Shown here in pieces: positions 20,615 through 33,011 of a stretch of 64,000 nucleotides of DNA (within the stretch, counting starts at the first letter, position 1; each line of letters starts with the position of its first letter). The translations under genes and the position numbers were made by a program. The notes under the pieces were generated by a model. The model made no database searches. It was given only the letters and a program-made list of their open reading frames with translations, and was not told where the DNA came from. The stretch comes from Omphalotus guepiniiformis (taxonomy: Eukaryota; Basidiomycota; Agaricomycetes; Agaricales; Omphalotaceae), in contig JAQOOI010000022.1 in assembly GCA_028554645.1 (NCBI GenBank), positions 496,001 through 560,000 of the forward strand. Reading direction: 5' to 3'.

Positions 20615-23600
20615 ATGAGCGACTTCACGCGCCTGGTTCGACCAGCTCAGTCGCAAATCAACGTTGAACCGACATCGAAGGAATGTCTTGCTGAGGGTAT
20701 CAATGTGAGTCTCAAAAATGTAAGAATCGTACTTTCTCTAATTCACGTGTACCGTGATAGTACCCACTCTTCCGTCTACTCAATAAAACGAACCGAATCT
20801 CGCTTTCTCCTCAATATCTGAGTACAGATCCAGCATTCGTGTACCGAAATCTTGCAGTCTCAAATAGTAGAGGATGGTTTGCTGCTATTCAGAACTCTGG
20901 CTCTTTCGGTATGCCTTGCGTGATTTTCGATTGTACATCGCCATTCTTACTTTGAAACTCTGCAGGTGTTATTCTTTCTCCTCTGAGCGACCTACGGAAG
21001 GTTATGAAAGAGGCTAATGGCAACAACCCATTCTTCACATCACAGCGCACACTTTCGTTTTCGACTTCTGAACCCACTTATATCACTTTCGCTTGCAACG
21101 ACACGCGACTTATCGTTGGATTTAAGTCTGGGGATATAGTTTCTTATGATACTTCAGCCGTATTCTCTCCAGGAACGACCGACATTGCGCCGCTGAATAT
21201 CTTGCGTACCTCTGCAAGTCCAATTATTCAAATTCAATCAAACCCCAGCCATGACGATCAGGGCCTTGCTGAACTGACTGCTGTGGTTCGTGCAGATAGT
21301 ACTGTGCAACTACTGAACAAGAACTTGGAGGTGCAAGGTGGCTGGGCTGCAGGAGATGCGAACTCTGCACCCGTAACAGGTGTGTCGCTAAAGTCGTTCA
21401 GATTGAAACAGTAACTCATGATCATCTGTAGTTGCATGGTCTCCCAAAGGAAAGCAACTAGCGATCGGACTTCAGTTTGGGGACATCATGACATTCACTC
21501 TGAGCAACAAAGCTTCTCCCCAGAGGCACATACCTCCTTCAGCAGACGGCAAGTTGGTATCCCTTAACTGGCTATCCCCAGGTCACACCTTCCGCACGAG
21601 CTATGTTTCTACCACTCCCGGCAACTCCGATCCTGTGCATCATATAGTACATTCAGACTCACGAACCTCTCCAATCAGTTGGACCCGACTTGAGCATTCG
21701 TTCCAAGCCCCAGACAGGACAAGACAGAGTTCATATGTCGCTATCCTTCCCAGATGGGACGACGATGCTGACGACAACAGACTTCTCGTCATCGTCGGCG
21801 ATTTCTCTTGCACGGACCTCGAAATCATTGGAAATATGGGGAACCAGTGGTATCAGCAATCTCAAGAAAACCCACTTTCTATACCCTTGGATAAGGAGTC
21901 AGAAGATACCTTCTTGTTGTCCCTGGAGCTTGACTTGACCGACATCGATGAAACGGAGGGAGGTTATCCCATCGTATACGCCTACCTTAATGATGGAACA
22001 ATACAAGGCTGGTATGTTGATCACCCGGAAAGGAAGCGCTATGTGGGATTAGTTGGTTCCACGAACACCCCTGCATACACGACTGTAGCTGATAGTTCGA
22101 CTTCAACGTCGGCATTTAGCCAGTCTCGAGAGCCACAAACCTCCGTCATCAGTGGCCCAGCTGCAACAAGCTCACCTTCAGTGTTTGGGCAGGCTGCATC
22201 TGTTTTTGGTAGCCCTCAACCTTCAACTACTTTTGGCCAGGCTGGATTCGAGAAGCCAGTCACTACGTCAACTTTTGGTCAGCCGTCTTTTGGTCAGACT
22301 GCTTTTGGACCATCTTCTGCTCCTCAGACAGGATTTGCATCTTCATCCTCTTCAGGTGGTTTTAGTGCGTTTGCTTCGACTTCCCATAGCCCGTTTGGGA
22401 CGGGCGGCTTCGGTTCTGCAGCACCTGCCGCCAGTCTTTCCGCCTTCGATTCAGCTGGTACTACCTCTCCTCAAATAACGCGGGACGAGTCCATGTCGGA
22501 TTCTACACCTGCGTTCGGAGGTCTATCTCTTGGTGGAAGTTCTGAATCGAGCTCTGGGCAAACATCTTCTACTTTTGGCGGGGGTGGGATTTTTGCCACC
22601 CCAACTCCAATACCGCTACCCTCTGATCACTCAGAAAATCAATCGTCCCCCTCTCAGCTTCCTACTTCTGGGTCGGGATCGGGAGGCGGAAGTGTGATCA
22701 AGCCTGCGACGGGATTTGGAGCATTTGGTAACAACTCTAGCACCAGTGCATTCGGCAGTGGGGGTGTATTTGGAGGCACTAGTAGTACCTCCGCCTCAGC
22801 ATTTAGTGCCGGCGCTTTCAGTGCTAAGCCCAACCAACCATCGGCCTTTGGAAATGTTAACAACGAGCAGCCCAAGTCTATATTCGGGCAATCCGGCATG
22901 AGCCAACCCTCTTTCGGCCAGCCAGCATTCGGAAAATCAGCATTCGGACAACCTGCCTTTGGACAGTCAGGTTTCAGTACGAAAGCACCTCAGCCTTCAG
23001 GTAGTCCGGCTAGCGGAGGTTTCACTGCATTCTCCCAGGGTGGGCTCTCAAGTTTCGGAAAACCGACAACATTGCCTTCATCGGGAGGGTTTGCCAGTTT
23101 TGCTAATGGCCCATCTGGATTGAATAGCGCATTACCCGCAGGAAAGTCTGCTTTTGGCGCTGAAACGTCGCAGAACTCTAGTACATCAAGTCCAAATGCC
23201 TTTGGTACCAAGAAAGCTGATGGGGCGGCTACAGTCTCATCTGGAGGTGCATTCAATGCACTTGCATCTAGTGGGCCTTCCGTGTTTGGCCATCCTGCAC
23301 AGTCAAGTGGAGGGCCCTTCAACACGTTGAAATCGGAAACTTCTAGCGTGTTCGCGGCGCCTGCATCATCAGCAGCATTCGGAGGAGCGCCTTCTGCGTT
23401 AGGCGGTGGCTCCGTTTCCGGTACTGACTCTGCGTTCCAAAGGCCGGTCTTCGCTACGGACAACTCCAGTACCTCGCTGGACTCTCCTACACAGTCTCCT
23501 ACACAATCAGGCAGCTCGTCGCCTGCTTCCGCGGCGTCAGGAAGCCCTACAGCTACGCCAAGTCGTTCAAGTCCGAGCCCAGCTAAACATTCCGCGTCTC

Positions 23601-26600
23601 CACCTGCAACACCCGCGCCAGGAGTTTTTGGTTATACACCACCATCAGGCTCCGTGTTTAAGCCTTCGACCGGCTTCGGGGCCTTTGGTAGCGCGCTACC
23701 CACTTCTTCGCCTTTCTTCAATGCCAATAAAGACAAGCCTTCCACAGTCTCCGTGTTTAGTAATCTGAGCCCGGCCCCTAAAACGTCTACACCAGATCAG
23801 CCAACCACACTCTCTGTCTCGTCGACACCTACTTTTGGGTCTCCCTCCAAACTTGGATTTGGATTTGGTCTTGCTAAGATTTCATCGGACTCGGTTACCC
23901 CGACTACAACGCCTACGAAGATACCAGCTTCAACTGCTTTCAGTGCGTTTAGTGGCTCAGCGTCCGCCTTTGGAGTGCTCCCAGGGCCAAAAAAATCTTT
24001 TGGGGAACTTCTGAAGGGAGATGAAGGTGATAAAGGACAGGATACGGTAGAAAGGAACCAGGTGTTTGTATCACCTTCGAGTAGCAAATCGGCTGATACG
24101 GAGCTCCCTGTACCAAGTGCCACTACGTCAGTTTCCAGTAAACAAGATCAGCCCATTGGTACAATCATCACAACCTCGCCTTCAACAACAACATTAGTTG
24201 TTGATGCTGGAGAAACGACGACGTCGCATGATAAAAACACAGATGGAGGTGAACCATCCTCGGTCAAGAAGGAGAACAGAGATGTCTCTGATGAAAATGT
24301 CGGCGTAACAGGACAACCTTCCCATGACTCACTCTCTTCGCAGGCTAGCTCCTACGTAGATGTGTCTCAGGCGGAGGTCAACGACAACGAGCAGGAAGTG
24401 CCAGACTCTGATGAAGACAGCGATGGAGACAGTGATCAACACGGAGATGAGGGCGACTTCTTATCCGAAAGCTATGACTCTCAGTCAGGTGCAGAGGATG
24501 AAGGCTTATCAGAGATTGAAGAGAGAACAGAAGAAGAGGAGGAGGAGGAGGAAGAAGAGGACGCTGCATCCCGCATACCATTACCGCGATCCCGCTCGAG
24601 TACTCCTCAGACAGAAGTTCCACTGATTGCTGTCTCAACATCTCCAGTTTCGGAAGAGTCCGACTCTTCAAGACTGTCCACTATTCGCGAAGAAAGCACC
24701 ACACCTCCGGGATCTCCAACAAAATCGCCTTCTGAACCTTCTATCGCCTCACCTACGCCTGTGGTACCTCCTGCGTTACCAGTCGGTCTTGGTCGGCCTA
24801 ACACTCGACCGACGCGTAGCTCGCCACTGGCTAACGTGCCTCTTTCAGGTGACGACGAAGAGGATATTGAGAACAAGACAGCTGTCACTAACAAACCTCG
24901 TCCTGCCTCACCGAAGCAACCTTTTGGTGTATTACCGTCACTGGTCAAGTCAGTAGAAGAGGAGATTAAGCCGCCCCTAACCAAAAGGCCAAAAACTCCC
25001 CCACTGTCAAGCATCTTCGGAGGAACTGCAACAGCTTCTCCTGCATCGTCTCCAGCTGCGCCAATGACCTCAAGCAAACAGTCTAATTCACTTGTAGGAC
25101 CGGGAACGCCACTCTTTGGTACCCGTGTAGCAGGAGGTTTCACGCCTCCTGCCCCGCCAGGCACACCAAGTCTATTTGGTAATGCCTTTGGTACCACTTC
25201 CCCTTCTCCACCCATCGGCTCAAATAGTGAAAATGATCGCGTCAAGCCCAGCAACATTTTTGCTACGCCATCACCCCCTTCATCAGCCGGTGGGTTTTTT
25301 GGTGGCAAACCTCTTGGCGTTTTTGGCCCTGCGAGTGGAGATGCAAGTTTGAAGCCAAGTTCTTTCGCTTCTACGTTCGGCGGAAAATCTGGTCAAACAC
25401 CGCCTCTGGGTTCTCCTCAGACAAATGTACCTCCTGTCGGGGTACCCAAGCTAAGCTCTTTAGCACCTGCTGGTGTATCTGGCAATGTGGTTGCACCTTC
25501 TGCTGGCTCTGTCGCTACTCCTTTGAGGGCTCCTGTAGAAAACCCTTTGTCTTTGGAGGATGGTATGAGGAAAGAATGCGCGATTTTGTTTGCCCAAATC
25601 ATGAAGGAATTAGACGATGTAAACTACGTGTCAATATCTTTCGCGATACTCTACTGATCATTCTTCTACCTTTGATCTTTCAGCTGCGTCAAGTTGCTGA
25701 ATTGACAGCTAAGAAACGCGAGGCTTTATCAAGGTCTGCTGGCGGTTCACGAAGGAAAGAAGATCTCGGTGACGATAAGAAGTGGTCGCTGTGCGATGCT
25801 GTCCAGTTCGGAGTCGTATTGAAGGAATTCGAATCAGACATCAAGGATCTAAAAATGGCCACAGAAAAGCAGAAAGAGGCTCTCAGCATCGTCAACAAGG
25901 ACATGGTTAAAGGTTCATACCATGATATCTGGCTATTTTCTTTGCCGAGCTGACCTTCATCACTAGCTGGCGCGAGAAGGGAAGAAATAGCTCGATTCAA
26001 CAAGGCCAAGAGCGACAATGAATTTTCGAAGATGCTGAAATCGAGGACTCTTGGTCCTGAACACTTGGAGAATCAAACACAACTTAGAAGAAATATCCGG
26101 GTAAGTGCAATGTACTTCTGAATTGCGGTCGGCTGAACCAGTGCTAGACCTTGCAAACACGCGTGGAGCAATTGGAAGATCAACTGCGCGCCCATAAGAG
26201 AAAGCTCAGTGAGCTCAATACAGGGCGACCTGTCTTACGGTCAGAGCCGTCATGTCTACTGTTTGTAATAATGTGCTCAATCGATGCATCATAGGGCGCC
26301 TTCTCTCGATACTGTCAACCGAACATACCGGAACATTGACATCGCGTTCCAGCAGCAAACAGACGAATTCAAAGCACTCACATCGCGGATTTCCAAACTA
26401 ACTCTGAATACGGCATCTGCTTCGTCTGCGACCTCTTTGGGTGCGAGAGACTCACGTCTCCCTCCCGTCGCTCCTCGGGCACGTCCTTCTATTATTACAC
26501 CTGACGTTGCGGTAACCACCGCAGCGGCTCTAAATGCTGAACGTTCTGCCCACAAATTGAAAACAATGTTGTTGAAGGTTAGAACAGAGCCGCTACTGAA

Positions 26601-27156
26601 TACGAAGGCCAGAGACGCTACTGAGGGGGGGAAAAGAGTTCCTGTAGCTTTCAGCACGCCTGGGAGGATGCCAGTGCCTAATAGTTTATCTGCCGCGACA
26701 CCAGCTTCCCAGGGGCTGCAATTCAACACGCCCATCATGCAAGGTCCTCTCTTTGGTCAATCAGCCATTCCCACGAACTGGGACACGCTTTCTTTCCCTG
26801 AAGATAAATTCCAACCAGTAACCCCAGTTCCTGCTGGTCGACGAGGTGCGACTCAGAAAAAGCAGCATGGGTCTGTTGCTCTGAAGAAGAGTCCTGGTGT
26901 TAGCGCCGGGCAGTCGGAATCTCCGCCGGCGACTTCGTTTGACTGGGGACCACTGCCAACGTTTCAAAAAGCATCACCCGGACTGCCTGGTTTTGATAAA
27001 ATCCTGGCGAAACCAAGTTCATCACCGTCACTGTCGGCACCTGCCACTCCGCCGGCGAAAGCAACAGGATTAGGATTCGGACTGGGTTCATTTGGGCAGG
27101 GACAACCGGGTGGTTTGTTTGGAAATCTAAAGCTCGGAAACGACAAAGAGAAGTAG
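20615..27156 (+). CDS. FG-repeat nucleoporin, Nup159/Nup214 type
   Basis: Eight exons (20615-20704, 20761-20908, 20966-21379, 21432-25618, 25684-25912, 25967-26100, 26148-26239, 26295-27156) add to 6156 nt, 2051 aa, fully in frame. Residues 1 to about 450 resemble the Nup159/Nup214 beta-propeller (AYPGI-free; typical pieces are NRISLSPQYLS, GWFAAIQNSGSFG, FGVILSPLSDLRKVM, VAWSPKGKQLAIGLQFGDI and DTFLLSLELDLTD). A long FG region follows (FGQPAFG, SAFGSGG, GFGAFG and many SxFG), then an acidic part with a Glu run at about 24529-24560, more FG repeats, and a C-terminal part with Lys/Glu-rich coiled coil (LRQVAELTAKKREALS, QTRVEQLEDQLRAHKRKLSE). This is the cytoplasmic-side pore subunit that anchors the mRNA-export helicase Dbp5. 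The start is the only ATG that gives a continuous propeller. The gene is bracketed by the two dispersed-element copies. Confidence 0.88.
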
Positions 27157-27488
27157 TGGGTTATGTGCCTCGGTTATCGAATGTACCTTCAGTATCACGC
27201 ATTTATGTAATGACTACATGTACTTTTATATTAGAGCATTCGCAGACTGGTAAATTTCCTACATAGGCCCCGAGACTTCGCCTTTTTGCCATATACCACC
27301 ACCTGTCATGGGTTTTTAGCCTCGACTTCCAAAATTTCCTTTTCCTCATCGCGCTTCTCGAACGGATCATAAATGATACTCTCAAGGTGTGCGAGTGCTC
27401 TGTGATGACAGGCTAGTATGGCGCGTAACGATTATCGTTGACAAAATCACTGCGCACCCTCCCGACTTCACTTAGCTCTTGCTCCTCC
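27157..27488. other. 3' flank of the nucleoporin gene
   Basis: About 330 bases between the nucleoporin stop and element copy B. Nothing recognised. Confidence 0.4.
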
Positions 27489-28290
27489 AACGGCCGCTGA
27501 AGACGATATTTCCCTGGAGGTCACATCCTTTCTAAACGGCAGCGTATCCGTGAGTATGTAGATATTGACAAAGGTACTTGAAAAGGTAAGACCTGAGCGA
27601 AGTGAAGCGCCGGGCGGCAAAAATCAATGTTAGTAGCATAGCGGCCCTAACCTCAATCCGCACCTCAGTCGTACTCGTTGTACTCTAGACGAAGTGGGTA
27701 ACATAGTGTATATCCTTAAAGTATGTACAAAATCTTAGATTTCGCGTCCTGATACAGGGAAAATCACAAAATCGGCACACCCAGGTGGACTCAGGCTTGA
27801 CTCAATCCCTCCAACCTTTTCAAACTTCTGAAGTTTATGTGGATATACAGCTCGGTTCGAGTCTCCTGATGACAAGTTCTGAGACATCGCGTTACGATTT
27901 AAAAGCGTCATGGTGTCCTATTGACCCAGCTACCTGCGAAACCAATGTGATATATTCAGCTCTCCTCAGGAGCAGTATTCACTCCGCGAGCGAACTGTAT
28001 TGGTCGGACAATATCAGGGATGGTTGACCCGAGTTTGCAGCTCACGGTTGGTCTGTTGCCGTGTGTCGAAGTAGCTTCTTGCTGTATGTCCTGCTCCACG
28101 AAGTGTGGGATCATTCGTGGAATTCAGATTCTACCTGTATCAATTTTCTTTACAAGATCTTCAAGACTACATTACCATCCACACTGGGTTGTTGCAATAA
28201 ATTAAATTGAACTACTCGTCTGCAAACTTGATCGCATATCATCCTACAACTACATTCATAATGGTCAACACAAAGGCTGTGGAACCCTCT
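27489..28290 (+). repeat. Unidentified dispersed element, copy B
   Basis: Second copy of the element at 19228-20110, same orientation, about 8.26 kb away, shorter by internal deletions and with scattered base differences. Its end, including the ATG-led matching codons at 28261, lies only some 25 bases from the stop codon of the first P450 (28316), so it sits in that gene's 3' region. It carries no open frame longer than about 80 codons and no recognisable transposase. Confidence 0.75.
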
Positions 28291-28315
28291 CCTCCCATCC
28301 TGCAAACATACGTGC

Positions 28316-30440
28316 TCAATTTTCGGACATCATAGCCTTCTCGATGATGCTGGCTGAGCTGGCTGAACGGGGTGTGATGCTGCAAGGAAACGGTAACGGA
28401 TGGCTAGCAGCAATAGAACACCAAAGGGGATGAGAATAATTCAGCAACTGGAAATCTTCGCGTTCAAGCCCACGAACACTCACATTATGGCACCGTCCGT
28501 GTATTCATAGTCTGTGATATCAATATCATTGCCATTTTCATCTTTGGCTGGTGATATGTTGAAAATGGACAAAAGACAGACAATCGTGTACCACACAGTT
28601 GCATCCGCAAAGAACCGTCCAACGCATATTCTACATCGTTTCGATAAAGTCAGTCCGAGTTGAACGAATAGTGGTCAAGAGGATACCGCACACCTTCGTC
28701 CAAAGCCGAATGCTGGGACAAAGTCGTCATCGTTCGGCTTTCCGTTCTCATCTAAGAATCGTTCAGGCATAAAACGGTCGGGCTCTGCGTATTTCCTTTC
28801 GTCATGAGTCATGGACCTTAAAGAAAATCCTTTTGGAATGAGAGCGTACGACGGAAACAAGTGAATACCCACCAGACATTCGGATAGCACAGAGTTCCTG
28901 TAAGCATGATGCTTAGTAGGAGTAACAGGCAACAAGACAACAACTAGCCTTTAGGGATATAATATCCGTTATACACATCATCCTGGCTCGTGGTATGTGC
29001 AATACCGAGAGGCGTAACCGGGTACCAGCGCATAACCTCTCGATATACTGCTTCACAATACGGCATGGATTCCCGATCACTGAATTCTGGTAATCTGGTG
29101 CCTCCAGTGACGTCGTCAATCTCCTGTTGAGCTTTGCGCTGTGCCTCAGGATTCATAACCATTGCGCGGAAGATTGTTGAGAGGGAAGAAACAGTCTACA
29201 AATTCCTTCAGTTTTTGAGACATGGGGTCGGTTTTGCACCAACCGTGTCGACACCACCTGTTTGTCCGGATGAGAGACGGGAAGGAGAAATTGTACGAGT
29301 GAGGCTGACCAGCGTATGAGGTAGTGGCGACATGCCTGAGCACATCTTCCCTTTCTGCTCCTTTGAGATCATTGATATGATCCGTATCTGCTAAGTACTT
29401 CGCAACCAGCGACTCCCCACCAACTCCAGCTTTCTAATGAAGTAACTCAAGGTCAGATGGAAACGGAACGAATACCGGAATATCAAGAAATACTCACGAT
29501 TTGCTCCTTGGTAACGTTGAATGGTGCATGCTGCATCTCGGTGGTGAGCTTTGCTCCATGACTAGCGAAAGTCTGGAAAGAACATCCAGGAACCCAGGAG
29601 GGTAGATACTGAAGTGGTGGAAAAGTTTCGACGAGGAATCTCCCCGGAACAAGACACTCCGACATTTTGGACATTGCCTGTTTTCCAATGACAATAAGAT
29701 GATCTTGGATGTCGGTAACATCATACCCGTAGACTATAGACATCATGATGGAAATCGAGAGACTGTTATAGTGGAAATCAAATGAGATAATCGTGAGGAT
29801 AGGAAATGGGTGAGCGACTTACAGCGTGTTGTGCTGTAAAAAACTCCCGGGCGATTGGAGCAAGGAGTTGAGCCACAGACAAATCTTTCGCCGTTGTACA
29901 GGCTGATAATCACCAACAGCGTCCGGCCTGAACATTTGTTGAAACATCCGTCGATGCTTCCGCCATTCGTCATTGTAGCCCATGTGAAGGAGGTTGAAGT
30001 CCCATGCCGTCCTTCACGAAATACGGGTCGTTGTGATGTATTTGATTACAATGATTCTCGTCGACTTACAGTTTGATCATGGTACTGTATGTGCGGTCCG
30101 AATAGATCTTCGACCTCTTCTCTAACAAGTCACTTGCTACCTTGACAGAGTTGATGAATAGAATTGATTTGCCTGGGATTCGTACAAAAACCAGATCACC
30201 TAGTTGAAGAGATTTTACGATTGGCAAAACAGATTACAGCTGAACATGTCGCTCACCATACATTCTCGCCCATTCTGTTGCTGTAACCCACTGTTTGCCC
30301 GATGGCAGTTGGCAGGCATTACCTATGAAAGGTCTAGGTTTAGGTCCGGGGGGAAGTGGAAGACGATCAACAGCAAGAAATTGCCTAAGAAGGATCACTG
30401 CCGCGATTCCTAAAAGTACGATGACAAGGATAGCAAGCAT
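28316..30440 (-). CDS. Cytochrome P450 (tandem copy 1)
   Basis: Start at the ATG at 30440, giving a membrane anchor LAILVIVLLGIAAVILL and then the proline-rich hinge RLPLPPGPKPRPFIGN. A longer reading upstream lacks an ATG. The I-helix oxygen-binding motif AGGVDT is formed across introns. The K-helix ExxR lies in EAVYREVMRWYPVTPLG. The haem-binding loop is FGFGRRICVGRF, assembled across an intron that splits an Arg-Ile junction. The last exon ends HPLPFPCSITPRSASS and MMSEN. P450s of this type sit on the ER membrane and oxidise lipophilic substrates with electrons from a P450 reductase. The family number and substrate cannot be told by eye. It is the closest relative here of the P450 at 30897-33011, with the same orientation and intron pattern. 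Confidence 0.85.
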
Positions 30441-30896
30441 CAGCGATGATAGTAGCAGTTTTATGCTGGGGCTCAGACGTCCCAACAACACCTCGCGATT
30501 TTATGAGTCTTTGGAATGCAGCTCCACGTAATCACAAGGCCAGTTCTAGGAGCAACAAAGTGCTATATGGTGTGTATTTCCGAGGCAAGTCAGTCATACG
30601 GTGTTATTGTCATTCCGGATTCCAGGATTGTGGGAAGAGGAATCAGGAGAGAAATCGAAGGGCTTCTTCTGGACAGATTGAGATTCATTATTACTCATGC
30701 AAAGATATGGGCAGCTCGAAATGAAGGAACTTGGCGAATTGATTATTGAACTTCTGAGATATCATCACGGCCATGTTTCCACAGGATGCATGATTGATAC
30801 AGAATTTCAAGATACTAAACCTGCTCATCCCAGTTGCTCAGTAAGAAGGCCAACGGATATTGAGAACGGTAATTGTATGTCATACTACGCTATGGA
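30441..30896. other. Intergenic region between the two P450 genes
   Basis: 456 bases between the 5' end of copy 1 and the 3' end of copy 2. The open frames on the plus strand here overlap in several phases and show no conserved features. Confidence 0.4.
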
Positions 30897-33011
30897 TTAG
30901 CGAATCATCTTGATTGAATCGGATGAACGAGCTGTAATGCTGCAAGGAAATGGTAGCGGATGTCTGGAATATTGCTGGTCAATAACAGAAAGAAGAAGTC
31001 GAAGCAATTGAATGGTCTCTGTGAGCCAATCAAGTACACTTACATTATGCCACCGTCTGTGTAACCGTAATTTGCAAGGTCAATCTCGTTGCCATTCTCG
31101 TCCTTTGCCGGCAAAATCTCGAAAACCGCTAACAAATTGACCATGGCATACCAAGTGGTCGAACTCGCCATGAATCTTCCGACGCATATTCTGTGATATC
31201 GATTTAATTGAAACCATAGAAGAGTGAATACGACGATTGAGAAGTAGCGTGACATACCTTCGTCCAAAGCCGAAAGCAGGGATAAAGTCGTCGTCATTTA
31301 GATTCCCGTCCTCGTCTAGAAATCTCTCCGGCATGAAGCGCTCAGGATCTTTATATTTGGTCTCATCATGAGTCATGGCCCTGAGGAGAAGATGAAGTTC
31401 AAAATCTTAATTCCGTGTCCGACAGACAGCCAGGAAGGTGCTGACCAAACATTGGGAAAACAAATTGTTCCTAGTAGAAGTCATGAGTCGAGGATCCTTT
31501 AAACGCTTAGAAAGAAGACACCGAATATTTACCCTTCGGAATGAAGTAGCCCTCGTACACATCATCTTCGCTCGTCGCATGAGCAATTCCTAGTGGTGTC
31601 ACTGGATACCAACGCATAATCTCTCGATACATAGCTTCACAGTACGGCATCGATTCACGGTCGCTCAGTTCTGGTAGCCTCGTGCCACCTGTGACGTTCT
31701 CGATCTCTTCTTGAGCCTTCCTCTGTGCCTCAGGATTCATGACCATTGCACGGAAGATCGTTGTCACTGAAGAGATGGTCTATTCACTGTCAGCCTCGGA
31801 CATCTGGAGATCATATTGTCGTATACCCACTGTATCGGCACCGCCTATGTCATGATACGTTACTCCCATATGATTGACAATGAAAACGAACACTCACCAG
31901 CATACGACGTTGTGGCGACGTGTCTAAGTATTCTTTCCCTTTCTTCACCCTTGAGGCCATCCACATGGCTCGTGTCCAACAGAAACTGCGCGACTATGGA
32001 GTCTCTGTCATCACCGGCATTCTGTGGCGTTAAGTGTTGAGTCCATGATCAATTAATAGGGCACGAGTGGTAAACGATAACTCACCATTCGTTGTTTAGT
32101 TGCTGCAAAGGGAGCCTGCAGCATTTCTGTTGTCAGCTGTTTTCCATGCTCAGCATATTTCTTGAAAGAGCATCCGGGTAGCCAAGAGGGAAGATGCCGG
32201 AGGAATGGGAAAGTCTCCACCGCAAACTTTCCGGGCACGAGACATTCTGACATTATAGTCATTGCCTCTTTACCAATAACGATTAGATGATCGTCAATAT
32301 CGTTTATGTCGTGCCCATAGATTATAAGCATCATGATCGAGATCGAAAGACTATGCATCTCTTTAACCGACAAAAAATTCAGAAAAGTGGGCGAAGTAAC
32401 GCACAGTGTCGTATGCTGCATAAAGTTCTCGGGGGATCTAAGGAGCGAGTGAAGCCATTGGTGGACCTTTTGTCTTTGTACGGGTTGATAGTCACTGACG
32501 GCATCCGGTCTGAAGATTTGCTTGAACATTCGCCTATGCACTCGCCATTCATCATTGTGTCCCATGAAGATGAGATTGAACCCCCATCCCACCCTAACAA
32601 ACAATGTCAGGGCTGGTAAAATAAGAACTGGGAGACATACAAGTCAATCATATAAGGCCGGGTACGGTCGGAATATATTTTTGACCTCTTCACCAACAGA
32701 TCATCTGCTACCTTGACGGAGTTCATATACAGAATCGATTGTCCTGGTATTCGTACATGCACTAGCTCGCCTGCCCAAGCATGATGATTCCACTTCCGAA
32801 TGAATGCTTAAAAATGATGCTCGCCATATTTCTTAGCCCATCTCGTTGCCGTTTCCCACTGCTTGACCGACGGAAGCTGACGAGCATTGCCAAGGAAAGG
32901 CTCCGGTTCAGGTCCGGGAGGGAAGGGGAGCCTGCGGCGAACATACAACTGTTTCTTCAACAGGACTCCTACTAAGAGTGTGACCACAAGAAGAATGAGG
33001 AATGCAGGCAT
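30897..33011 (-). CDS. Cytochrome P450 (tandem copy 2)
   Basis: Start at the ATG at 33011 (MPAFLILLVVTLLVGVLL), an N-terminal membrane anchor, then RRLPFPPGPEPEPFLGNARQ. Other clear blocks are GWGFNLIFMGHNDEWRVHRR and MFKQIFRPDAVSDYQPVQRQ (C-helix WxxxR type), TTEMLQAPFAATKQRM, FRAMVMNPEAQRKAQEEIEN, the K-helix in EAMYREIMRWYPVTPLG, IPKG, and the haem region FGFGRRICVGRF. The last exon ends HPLPFPCSITARSSDS and KMIR. It is colinear with copy 1 and clearly a tandem duplicate, but the two have diverged at many positions, so the duplication is not recent. Function unknown beyond monooxygenase chemistry. The pair is not flanked by obvious backbone biosynthesis genes. Confidence 0.85.

Noticed and set aside
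24607..25308. 233-codon minus-strand frame inside the nucleoporin gene
   Set aside because: Antisense shadow of an FG/Ser-rich low-complexity exon; the sense strand is fully explained by Nup159-type coding.
30446..30900. Overlapping plus-strand frames between the P450 genes
   Set aside because: Several frames overlap with none favoured, and no conserved motif is seen.
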